From Synergistetes bacterium ADurb.Bin155 (lineage in GTDB: Bacteria; Synergistota; Synergistia; Synergistales; Thermovirgaceae), in the NCBI GenBank assembly GCA_002070395.1, contig MWDE01000002.1, positions 1 through 64,000 on the forward strand: a stretch of DNA of 64,000 bases, in the 5' to 3' direction. Each line of letters begins with the position of its first letter. Position 1 is the stretch's first letter. A program made the position numbers and the translations under genes. Shown piece after piece: positions 8,611-18,830 of the stretch. The notes beneath the pieces are model-generated. The model made no database searches and had not been told where the DNA came from. It saw only the letters and a list, made by a program, of their open reading frames with translations.

Positions 8611-10014
8611 TTGGCCGGGGCGCCGGCCTTCTTGGCGCTCGCGGCCAACTGCCTTCTTCTCTTCCTTGACGCAAGGGGGGTTCCTCTCCCGGCCTCGCTC
8701 GGGGCGGCTCTTTTGGCCGCGATGTTCATCGTGCTGGCCGGTTCCCTCGATGGGATCCCGCCGCGTTCCGTGGCGGTCTTCCTTTTGGTGATCCTTTTCA
8801 CCCTCGCCGGCGCCGTGATACTCGTTCCCCGCGTCCACCGCGGAGATCTTGAGCCTTTTCACCTTTCTTCCGCGGGGACGGTGCTCTATGAAAGACCATG
8901 GGGGAGGGGAAGGGTTATACTCATCGGAACCCCGCGAGGAAAGTACGTGGTGCACTTGCCGCCTTCCTCATTATTCCTGGAGGGTGATCGGGTCCAGGTT
9001 GACGGGGTTGTCCAACCCCTGGAAAAGGCGGCAAAGGAAGGAGACTTCGACGAAGCCAGGTTCTGGAAGGCCAAGGGCGCCGACGGCAAGATCAGGCGCC
9101 CCGATATCCGGTTGGACGGTGAAGGCCGGGCCGGGGTCCTGGGCCTCAGGAGGTCCTTGAGGGAAAAGATCCTGATGAACTTGCCTCCGCTGATGAGGGG
9201 TCACCTTCTTGCGGCCCTCCTCGGCGGGAGAGACCCCGACCTGGCGGAGAGACACTCCGCCTGGGGCACCTCTCACCTTCTGGCGGTCTCGGGTCTTCAT
9301 ACGGGCATGGTCGTCCTGGTCATCTTCCTCCTCATTCCGGCAGGCCCTTTCAGGATACCGGCGGCGTCGCTGATCATGTGGCTCTATGTCCTTTGTGCGG
9401 GGGCCTCGGCCAGCGCCTTACGGGCCGGGCTAATGATTCAGGCCGGTTTCATCGGGAGATGGCTTGGGAGACCTTCCTCGACGCTGAATGCTGTTTCGGC
9501 AGCGGGGTTGTTCCTGCTTTTCTGGCGCCCATGGTTCTTCTGGGACCTGGGGTGGAGGCTGTCAATGACGGCGGCGCTTATCCTTTCCTGCCTTTTCAGC
9601 GGGAGAGGAAAAGGGAGCCGGGTGACGGCACCGGTCCTGCTTTGGTTGGCCACCGCCGGAATGGTGACGGGGGTTTTCGGTTCAGTGCTGGTAGCGGGCA
9701 TGATCATCAATTTCCTGGCTGTCCCGGTATTCACTGTCCTTTTACCGCTGTCCTTTTTCCTCGCGGTCCCTTCACTGGCGGGTATACCCGGAGGCTGGAT
9801 CCTGGCGGAAGCAGGGGAGGGCCTTTATTACGCCTGGGGGCAGTTCGCGGACCTGACCGCTTCATTGGTGCCCTGGGAAGCCCCCTATTCCGGCCTGCTC
9901 TCCCTTTCCGGGGTAGCCCTGACGGCTTACCTGGTCCTCGCCGGTCTGGGTTTTCGCAGGCTTCACGCGGTCCTTTTCGCGGTCCCTATTGCCTTATTCC
10001 TGGTTTTGCTCTAG
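8611..10014 (+). CDS. comEC: ComEC/Rec2-type DNA uptake channel, short form without hydrolase domain
   Basis: A polytopic membrane protein, 467 aa, with the OB-like DUF4131 region (about residues 85-170) followed by the Competence domain. Landmarks are LLGGRDPDL, HLLAVSGLHTGMVV and SASALRAGLMI. Classical ComEC proteins are about 700-800 aa and end in a metallo-beta-lactamase domain. Here the protein stops after the transmembrane region, and that domain does not follow in any frame before coaX. The TTG start at 8611 has no clear Shine-Dalgarno and may rely on coupling to comEA, so the exact start is uncertain. Confidence 0.85.
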   Translation: MAGAPAFLALAANCLLLFLDARGVPLPASLGAALLAAMFIVLAGSLDGIPPRSVAVFLLVILFTLAGAVILVPRVHRGDLEPFHLSSAGTVLYERPWGRGRVILIGTPRGKYVVHLPPSSLFLEGDRVQVDGVVQPLEKAAKEGDFDEARFWKAKGADGKIRRPDIRLDGEGRAGVLGLRRSLREKILMNLPPLMRGHLLAALLGGRDPDLAERHSAWGTSHLLAVSGLHTGMVVLVIFLLIPAGPFRIPAASLIMWLYVLCAGASASALRAGLMIQAGFIGRWLGRPSSTLNAVSAAGLFLLFWRPWFFWDLGWRLSMTAALILSCLFSGRGKGSRVTAPVLLWLATAGMVTGVFGSVLVAGMIINFLAVPVFTVLLPLSFFLAVPSLAGIPGGWILAEAGEGLYYAWGQFADLTASLVPWEAPYSGLLSLSGVALTAYLVLAGLGFRRLHAVLFAVPIALFLVLL

Positions 10015-10056
10015 AAAGGGGCCAAATCATGCGATACTTCTTCGGGAGGTGATGCC

Positions 10057-10827
10057 ATGCTTCTGGTCGTCGATATCGGGAACACCAACACCGTCCTCGG
10101 GATTACCGACGGGGAAAAACTTGTTCAGCGCTGGAGGCTCGTCTCCGAGAGGCATACCTCCGATGAACTGGCGATCTGCCTTTTCAACCTGCTGTCCATC
10201 GCCGGGATTAGGCCGGCAGAAGTATCCGGGGCCGCCCTTTGCAGCGTGGTACCCCCCCTCGACGCTCACTGGGAAGAGTGCATCCGGCGCTACCTCTCGG
10301 TGGAATGCCTCAAGGTCACCAACCGTTCGGATATCGGCATACCCGTTTTGTACGAGAACATCTCCGAAGTGGGGGCCGACCGCCTGGTCAACGCCGTTGC
10401 CGGGATAGAACTTTTCGGGTCCCCCCTCCTGGTCGTCGACTTCGGAACGGCTATTACGGTGGATGCCATTTCGCCCCGCGGCGAGTACCTCGGGGGGGCT
10501 ATAGCGCCGGGCCTGGTGGTCAGCATGGAGGCCCTGTTCGGGAAAGCGGCGAAGTTGCCCAAGGTGTCCCTTGACCTGCCCGAAAGCGTTATTGGGAGGA
10601 ACACGAGGGATTCCATGCAGTCCGGATTCCTTTACGGCTTCGCGGGGATGGTGGATTCCCTGGTGGAGAGGATAAGAGATGAACTGGGGGAAGAGGCCAA
10701 GGCCATCGCCACCGGTGGCCAAGCCGATATAATAGCGCCCATATCGCGAAGCATAAGCGCGGTCGAACCATGGCTGACTCTAGAGGGCCTCAGGCTGGTC
10801 TACGAGAGGGATAGAGGAGTGATCTGA
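10057..10827 (+). CDS. coaX: Type III pantothenate kinase
   Basis: Phosphorylates pantothenate in the first step of CoA synthesis, 256 aa, ASKHA fold. It has the phosphate-binding DIGNTNTVLG at the N-terminus, GADRLVNAVA, the catalytic-site VVDFGTAITVDA, GGAIAPGLVVSMEAL and TGGQADII near the C-terminus. The strong GGGAGGTGAT upstream fixes the ATG at 10057. panC and panB elsewhere in the window supply pantothenate upstream of this step. Confidence 0.95.
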   Translation: MLLVVDIGNTNTVLGITDGEKLVQRWRLVSERHTSDELAICLFNLLSIAGIRPAEVSGAALCSVVPPLDAHWEECIRRYLSVECLKVTNRSDIGIPVLYENISEVGADRLVNAVAGIELFGSPLLVVDFGTAITVDAISPRGEYLGGAIAPGLVVSMEALFGKAAKLPKVSLDLPESVIGRNTRDSMQSGFLYGFAGMVDSLVERIRDELGEEAKAIATGGQADIIAPISRSISAVEPWLTLEGLRLVYERDRGVI

Positions 10828-10861
10828 GATCTCCTTCGATGGCGGATCTTTCCCATCCCGG

Positions 10862-11854
10862 GTGGGCGGGGTAGATGTGAAAAACCCTGTCTGGTTGGCT
10901 CCCCTGGCGGGTATCACGACCCCGTCGGTCAGGCTCTTTTTCAAAAGTATGGGCGCCGGCCTGACCCACACCGAGATGATCAGCTGTGCCGGACTCGCCC
11001 ATGGAAGTCGAAAGACCTTCTCCATGCTCAGAATGATCGAAGGGGAGGGTCCCCTAGTACTCCAGCTCTTCGCGCCGGACGAGGTAACTCTATTTGAAGG
11101 CGCCCGGCGAGCTTTGAGTCGCTCCTCCTTTGATGCCATAAGCATCAACATGGCCTGCCCCATGCCTAAGGTGACAAAAAAAGGTGCGGGTTCAAGCCTC
11201 CTGGAACGGCCCGAGACCGCGGCCGCCATGGTCAGGGCCTTGACGCCCCTTGGGCTTCCCGTATGGGCGAAGACCAGGAAGCCACCCCCCGCCTCCTCGA
11301 TGGATACCCTTTCTTTTTCGGGGATGTTGTTGGAGGCTGGTGCTTCCCATGTCTGTATCCACGGTCGAACGCCGGCACAGAAGTACGGGGGCCGGGCGGA
11401 TAGAGACGCCGTCGTCCGCTCCGCCAAGGCCTTCCCCGGCATGATAGCAGCCAGCGGTGATATCTTTTCTGTCGACGACACCCTGGGATTGTTTGGTGAA
11501 GGATGTTCGGCCGTTTTCGTCGCCAGGGGAGCCCTGAAGGACCCCTTCCTGATACCGGCGACCCTCCATCGTTGCGGTTTCCCTGTGGACGAGCGGTTGT
11601 TGGCTCCTGAGCTCGATACCAGGTTGGACCTGATTACCTCCCTGGGGGAAAGGATGCTCCAGGAAGAAGGGGAAAAGACGGCCGTCGTCTTGCTCAAGCG
11701 TTTACTCTCGGGTATGTTTAAAGGGTTTAGCGGAGCTTCGCGGTTCAGGAAGGCCCTATTCGAGACAACTGACTGGCGAGGGATGAGCGAGGCCTTCGAG
11801 GAGTGTAGATCATCAGAAAGGGGCGAGCTTTGTGACAGACGAGAGGTTTCCTGA
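10862..11854 (+). CDS. dus: tRNA-dihydrouridine synthase (Dus family)
   Basis: An FMN-dependent enzyme reducing uridines in the tRNA D-loop, 330 aa. The N-terminus VKNPVWLAPLAGIT is the Dus signature. The catalytic Cys is in NMACPMPKVTKKGAG, HGRTPAQKYGG holds the conserved His, and FVARGAL lies near the FMN phosphate site. GTG 10862 aligns with the usual IGxxxLKNP start; GTG 10877 is an alternative. Its last 23 nt overlap lysS. The Cys motif reads ACPMPK rather than the common GCPVPK. Confidence 0.88.
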   Translation: MGGVDVKNPVWLAPLAGITTPSVRLFFKSMGAGLTHTEMISCAGLAHGSRKTFSMLRMIEGEGPLVLQLFAPDEVTLFEGARRALSRSSFDAISINMACPMPKVTKKGAGSSLLERPETAAAMVRALTPLGLPVWAKTRKPPPASSMDTLSFSGMLLEAGASHVCIHGRTPAQKYGGRADRDAVVRSAKAFPGMIAASGDIFSVDDTLGLFGEGCSAVFVARGALKDPFLIPATLHRCGFPVDERLLAPELDTRLDLITSLGERMLQEEGEKTAVVLLKRLLSGMFKGFSGASRFRKALFETTDWRGMSEAFEECRSSERGELCDRREVS

Positions 11855-13349
11855 AGGTACAGAAGTACAGGAGGATGAGATCCTCAGGCAGCGCACGGAA
11901 AAATTGCTAAGACTCCGGGATGACGAGGGATATGATCCCTTTGCCCATGAGAAGTGGATAAAAAAACACACCCTCGATTTCGTCCGTGAAAACTTCAACC
12001 ACCTGACCGAGGACGAGAAGGACGATACGGAGATCGTGACCGCCGGCCGCCTCATGATCATCAGGAGGCACGGCAAGGCCACTTTCGCTGATCTCGCTGA
12101 CGAGACTTCGAGCATGCAGCTTTACTTCCAGGTGGACGCCATGGGCGAGGAGGAATACGCCTTCTTCAAGAAATGGGTCGATACGGGAGACATGCTGGGT
12201 GTGGTGGGGTATCCCTTCAGGACGAAGAGGGGTGAATTGTCCATCCTCGTCACCCGGTGCGTCCTCCTGGCCAAGGCCCTCCGCCCGCTCCCCGAGAAAT
12301 GGCACGGCCTCAAGGAGACGGAGATCAGGTACCGCCAGAGGTACGTTGACTTGATCGCCAACCCCGAGGTCCGTGAGACCTTTCGGAAGAGAGCCAGGAT
12401 CGTCTCAACCTTCAGGAGAGTCCTGGAAGACCATGGGACCCTGGAAGTCGAGACACCCATCCTAGCCACCCTCGCCGGTGGGGCCAATGCCCGGCCCTTC
12501 CAGACCTTTCATAACGCGCTGGGTATTAACATGTACCTGAGGATCGCCACGGAGCTTTACCTCAAGAGACTCATCGTAGGCATGCTGGGGCGGGTCTACG
12601 AGATAGGCAAGAACTTCCGCAACGAGGGGATAGATACAATGCATAACCCCGAGTTCACCTCGATGGAGGTTTATTGGGCCTACGCCGATTACCAGGACAT
12701 AATGGACCTGACGGAGGAACTGATCGTCGCATCAGCCGACGCCGTCGGTTCAAGGGACGTGGTCTACCAGGGCACGCCCATAAGCTTTCACCCACCCTTC
12801 AGGCGAGCCACCATGGCCGAACTGGTGAGGGAGGCGACGGGTTTCGACATCGGCGGGTTCGGCCCGGGTGACGATGAGAAGGCCCGTGGATTTGCTAGGG
12901 CGAAAGGGGTCGACGTCGAGGGGGGCGAAAGCAGGTTCGTGATTCTGACGAAACTCTTCGAGGAGTTCGTCGAGGGGAACCTCATCCAGCCCACCTTCGT
13001 CCTGGGGCTTCCCACGGAGGTTTCTCCCCTCGCCAAGAAAAACCCGGAGAATCCCGATTTCACGAACCGGTTTGAACTTTTTATCAATGGTTCCGAGGTG
13101 GCCAACGCTTTCAGCGAACTAAATGACCCCCTCGACCAGAGAGAACGCTTCCAGGATCAATTAAAAAAGAAGGAAGCCGGCGATGACGAGGCCCATGTTT
13201 TCGATGAGGATTACATCAACGCCCTGGAATACGGCCTTCCGCCGACGGGGGGGCTTGGGATAGGCATCGACAGGCTCACCATGTTCCTCACCGATTCCCG
13301 TTCCATCAGAGACGTGATCCTGTTCCCGACGATGAGGCCCAAGGCTTGA
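11832..13349 (+). CDS. lysS: Lysyl-tRNA synthetase, class II
   Basis: Charges tRNA-Lys, 505 aa. An N-terminal OB-fold anticodon-binding domain (about residues 65-160) precedes the class II catalytic core. Motif 2 is around RNEGIDTMHNPEFTSMEVY and motif 3 is GLGIGIDRLTMFL. It starts at GTG 11832, overlapping dus by 23 nt, with AAAGGGG upstream. Length and motifs are normal. Confidence 0.96.
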   Translation: MTDERFPEGTEVQEDEILRQRTEKLLRLRDDEGYDPFAHEKWIKKHTLDFVRENFNHLTEDEKDDTEIVTAGRLMIIRRHGKATFADLADETSSMQLYFQVDAMGEEEYAFFKKWVDTGDMLGVVGYPFRTKRGELSILVTRCVLLAKALRPLPEKWHGLKETEIRYRQRYVDLIANPEVRETFRKRARIVSTFRRVLEDHGTLEVETPILATLAGGANARPFQTFHNALGINMYLRIATELYLKRLIVGMLGRVYEIGKNFRNEGIDTMHNPEFTSMEVYWAYADYQDIMDLTEELIVASADAVGSRDVVYQGTPISFHPPFRRATMAELVREATGFDIGGFGPGDDEKARGFARAKGVDVEGGESRFVILTKLFEEFVEGNLIQPTFVLGLPTEVSPLAKKNPENPDFTNRFELFINGSEVANAFSELNDPLDQRERFQDQLKKKEAGDDEAHVFDEDYINALEYGLPPTGGLGIGIDRLTMFLTDSRSIRDVILFPTMRPKA

Positions 13350-15431
<2,082 letters not shown>

Positions 15432-15432
15432 C

Positions 15433-15741
15433 ATGGAGATCGATGACAAGATCGTAAAAAGGGCAGCGGCCCTATCGGGGATCGAAATAGAGGAAGAAAA
15501 AACCGAAGCCATGGTCGAATTCTTCAGGGAGCTGGTGGGGCACTTCCAAGGCCTTGAGAGGTGCGACATCGAGGGTATGGACCCCTTTTTCGACCTCGAC
15601 GGTACGCCCTGCCCCCTTAGGGAAGATGAGCCGGTACGCTGGGAGAACGGTGACGAGGCTCTCGAGGCCGGGTCTTTGAGAGAAGGCCCGTTTTTCATCG
15701 TCCCTCCGATCAGCGGAGCGGGGGTCGCCGATGAAATCTGA
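15433..15741 (+). CDS. gatC: Asp/Glu-tRNA(Asn/Gln) amidotransferase subunit C
   Basis: A small stabilising subunit of GatCAB, 102 aa. The N-terminal helix region (IVKRAAALSGIEIEEE) is typical, and the C-terminal half is the loose belt that wraps GatA and GatB. ATG 15433 lies one base after the ligA stop, and its 3' end overlaps gatA by 11 nt. C-A-B gene order supports the call even though the protein is divergent. Confidence 0.9.
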   Translation: MEIDDKIVKRAAALSGIEIEEEKTEAMVEFFRELVGHFQGLERCDIEGMDPFFDLDGTPCPLREDEPVRWENGDEALEAGSLREGPFFIVPPISGAGVADEI

Positions 15742-17200
15742 ACCCATGGATGCCGCCGTTATCGCCTCCGCCGTCGCCGGTCGGAAATGTTCGGCTGTGG
15801 AAGTCGTGTCGGCCTCGCTGGAGAGGATCGCCGCCCAGGAACCCCGATTGAACGCCCTTATCACCGTCATGGCGGACCGGGCCCTTGAGAGAGCCGCCTT
15901 CATCGACCGCCAAGTCGCCTCCGGGGGCGACCCGGGCCCTTTGGCAGGAGTGCCGGTCGTCGTGAAAGACAACCTATGCACTCGGGGTGTCAGGACCACT
16001 TGCGGAAGCAGGATGTTGGGAAACTGGAAGCCCCCCTACGATGCCGCCGTGGTAGAGATGCTGGAGGAAGCGGGAGCGGTCATTGTGGGTAAGTCCAACA
16101 TGGACGAGTTCGCCATGGGCAGTACCTCCGAGCATTCCCGTTTCGGCCCCGTGTCTAACCCACGGGACCCCTCCAGGGTGCCGGGAGGGAGCTCCGGCGG
16201 AAGTGCCGCATCGGTCGCGGCCGGGTACGTGCCTATCGCCCTTGGCAGCGATACGGGCGGATCCATCCGCCAGCCGGCGGCCTTCTGTGGTGTCCACGGC
16301 CTTAAACCGACCTATGGCGCCGTCAGCCGCTGGGGCCTGGTCGCCTTTGCGTCCTCCCTCGACCAGGTTGGGCCTTTCTCCAGGAGCGTCGCCGATATGG
16401 CCCTCACGATGGACGTTATTTACGGCCGTGATCCCCGGGACTCCACCAGCAATGAGAGAGGGCGCCCCCGGTTCGCGGAAGGGGCTCTGAACCCTTCCGT
16501 CAGGGGGACGCGGGTCGGTATCGTCCGTGAGTTCCGGGAAGGTGTCCTTGAGCAGCCCCTCGCCAAGGCCATTGAGGACGCGGCCCTGGCGCTGGGTGAG
16601 TCGGGTTGTGCCATGGCTGATGTCTCGCTCGAGGAATCGGTGACCTTTGGGTTGCCCTGTTACTATATTATTTCCCCGGCCGAAGCTAGTTCAAACCTAG
16701 CCCGGTTTGACGGGGCCAGGTACGGCCTCAGGATGGACGCGCCGGACTTCGTCTCACAGTTGCTACTCACCAGGGGCGCCGGCTTTGGTGACGAGGTAAA
16801 AAGAAGGATCCTCACGGGTTCCTTCGTTCTCAGTTCCGGCTATTACGATGCCTTCTACACGACGGCGCTGAAGGTGAGAAAAAAGATCTGTGCCGAGTTC
16901 GACCGTGCCTTCACTTCCGCCGACGTGATACTCATGCCAGCCGTTTCTTCTTTCCCTTTCAAAAAGGGGAATTTCGACGATGATCCCGTCGGGATGTACA
17001 AAAGCGATCTCTTCACGCTGCCGGTGAATCTCGCGGGGCTCCCCGGCATGACGGTCTTCACCGGACTGGAAAGGTCCGGCTTGCCGACGAGCGTACAGTT
17101 AGTGGCCCCCCGTTGGCAGGATCAAAGGCTTATAAAATACGCCGCCGTGATCGAGAAAAAATTCGGGCGTTCCCCTGTCGCCACGGGGGGGTGCTTTTGA
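15731..17200 (+). CDS. gatA: Asp/Glu-tRNA(Asn/Gln) amidotransferase subunit A
   Basis: Amidase subunit that releases ammonia from glutamine (or asparagine) for transamidation, 489 aa. The amidase-signature triad is visible: Lys79 in VVVKDN, the cis-Ser at about 154 in PGGSSGGSAA, and Ser178 in GSDTGGSIR. Residue numbers match those of characterised GatA enzymes. It overlaps gatC by 11 nt and shares its stop with the gatB start (TGATG). Confidence 0.96.
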   Translation: MKSEPMDAAVIASAVAGRKCSAVEVVSASLERIAAQEPRLNALITVMADRALERAAFIDRQVASGGDPGPLAGVPVVVKDNLCTRGVRTTCGSRMLGNWKPPYDAAVVEMLEEAGAVIVGKSNMDEFAMGSTSEHSRFGPVSNPRDPSRVPGGSSGGSAASVAAGYVPIALGSDTGGSIRQPAAFCGVHGLKPTYGAVSRWGLVAFASSLDQVGPFSRSVADMALTMDVIYGRDPRDSTSNERGRPRFAEGALNPSVRGTRVGIVREFREGVLEQPLAKAIEDAALALGESGCAMADVSLEESVTFGLPCYYIISPAEASSNLARFDGARYGLRMDAPDFVSQLLLTRGAGFGDEVKRRILTGSFVLSSGYYDAFYTTALKVRKKICAEFDRAFTSADVILMPAVSSFPFKKGNFDDDPVGMYKSDLFTLPVNLAGLPGMTVFTGLERSGLPTSVQLVAPRWQDQRLIKYAAVIEKKFGRSPVATGGCF

Positions 17201-18684
17201 TGGCCCTTACTTTTGAAACCGTCATAGGCCTGGAGGTACACGTTCAACTTTCAACAAATTCGAAGCTCTTCTGTCCCTGCCCGACCGATTATGTTGGGCA
17301 AGAGCCCAACTCTTTCGTCTGTCCCGTTTGCCTGGGTCTCCCCGGATCACTTCCCTCGCTCAACGCCAGGGCGGTTCAACTCGGTGTGAAAATTGCCCTG
17401 GCACTGGGTTGTTCTGTTCCGAGGGTATCCAGGTTCGACAGGAAGCACTACTTTTACCCCGACCTCCCCAAGGCCTTCCAGGTAAGCCAGTTTGGGCTGC
17501 CCTTGGCCGAAAAAGGCGCCATGCCCATCTTTTTAGGGGGACTGAAAAAAACCGTGGGCGTCACGCGGCTCCATCTCGAGGAGGACGCGGGCAAGTTGCT
17601 CCATGGGACCCCCGATGGCAGGCTTTCCGGTGCATCCATTACCCGGGTTGATTATAATCGGGCAGGGATACCCCTCGCTGAGATAGTCTCCGAACCGGAC
17701 ATGTCCACCCCGATGGAGGCCAGGGAGTACGTCCTGTCCCTGCGGAGGCTTGTGAGGTATCTGGGCGCCTCCGATGGCGACATGGAATCGGGATCCCTCA
17801 GGGTCGATGTCAACGTCTCCCAGAAGTGTTCCGACGGAAGGGTTGGCGGCAGGGTCGAGGTGAAGAACGTCAACTCGGTCCGGGCCATGGAGAGAGCCCT
17901 GGAATATGAGATCTCCCGCCAGAGGGAAGTCCTGCTCTCAGGGGGGCAGGTCTACAGGGAGACGCGCCACTGGGATGACTCGAATGGCTCGACCAGGGGT
18001 ACCAGGGGTAAGGAAGAGGCTCAGGATTACCGTTACTTTCCCGAGCCGGACCTCCCCCCCCTGGTCATCGATGACAGTTTTATCCGCGCCGTCGAAAAGG
18101 ATCTCCCTGAACTCCCCTGGGAGAAAAGGGAGCGGTTCCAGGTCGAATGGGGCCTGAGCTCCGAGGATGCGTCAACCCTCTCGGAACGACTCGACCTGGC
18201 CGAGTTCCTTGAAGAGACCGTCGCCCATGGCGCGGGCAGGGGATCGGCGGCTAACTGGGTAAAGACCGAGGTCCTCAGGATCCTCAACGAAACCGGTATC
18301 GAGACGGATGCGTTGCCCTTCACCCCTCGATCCCTGGGGGCCCTTCTCGCGAAAGTCGACGAGGGGTCCTTGTCCAATACGGCCGCCCGGGGCGTGCTGG
18401 AGGTCATGGGTCGCGAGGGTTTGGGGCTCGAAGAAGCGATGAGAAAAGCCGGGATTGTACCGGGGGGAGTCAAGGGTGACCTGCTGACCGAAGCCGTCAG
18501 GGAAGTCCTGCAGGGCCACCCGGAAGAGACAGCCCTGGTCCTCTCCGGGTCGGACTCCTCGGGAAAGAAAAGAAAATACCTTCAGGGACTTGTCATGAGG
18601 GAGATCAAGGGACAGGCCCTCGTCGGAGATGTGTCGGCCGCTATCGACAGGGAGCTTGACCTGATGAAAGGATTCAGGGAGTGA
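17200..18684 (+). CDS. gatB: Asp/Glu-tRNA(Asn/Gln) amidotransferase subunit B
   Basis: tRNA-binding kinase/transamidase subunit, 494 aa. It begins FETVIGLEVHVQL and has the cradle-domain HYFYPDLPKAFQVSQ. Zinc-type cysteines are in FCPCP and CPVCLG, and a C-terminal helical YqeY-like tail follows. ATG 17200 overlaps the gatA stop. A complete GatCAB means Gln-tRNA and/or Asn-tRNA are made indirectly in this organism. Confidence 0.96.
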   Translation: MALTFETVIGLEVHVQLSTNSKLFCPCPTDYVGQEPNSFVCPVCLGLPGSLPSLNARAVQLGVKIALALGCSVPRVSRFDRKHYFYPDLPKAFQVSQFGLPLAEKGAMPIFLGGLKKTVGVTRLHLEEDAGKLLHGTPDGRLSGASITRVDYNRAGIPLAEIVSEPDMSTPMEAREYVLSLRRLVRYLGASDGDMESGSLRVDVNVSQKCSDGRVGGRVEVKNVNSVRAMERALEYEISRQREVLLSGGQVYRETRHWDDSNGSTRGTRGKEEAQDYRYFPEPDLPPLVIDDSFIRAVEKDLPELPWEKRERFQVEWGLSSEDASTLSERLDLAEFLEETVAHGAGRGSAANWVKTEVLRILNETGIETDALPFTPRSLGALLAKVDEGSLSNTAARGVLEVMGREGLGLEEAMRKAGIVPGGVKGDLLTEAVREVLQGHPEETALVLSGSDSSGKKRKYLQGLVMREIKGQALVGDVSAAIDRELDLMKGFRE

Positions 18685-18702
18685 AGGAGCCCCTGGCGCT
18701 CA

Positions 18703-18731
18703 TTGACGACCCGGTCCTGGCCACTTAAGAT
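18703..18731 (+). promoter_or_regulatory. Promoter for the EF-G paralogue
   Basis: TTGACG (18703-18708), a 17-nt spacer and TAAGAT (18726-18731), in the 146-nt gap after gatB and about 100 nt before the start codon. Confidence 0.55.
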
Positions 18732-18830
18732 TATCTCTGCGTGCGATGGAGCCGCTGGAAAATACTTTTTTCTGCTCGAAGCCGGAAGGGTTAGTCAATT
18801 TAGTTTTTAAATTGAGGGAGGTATCGTTAA

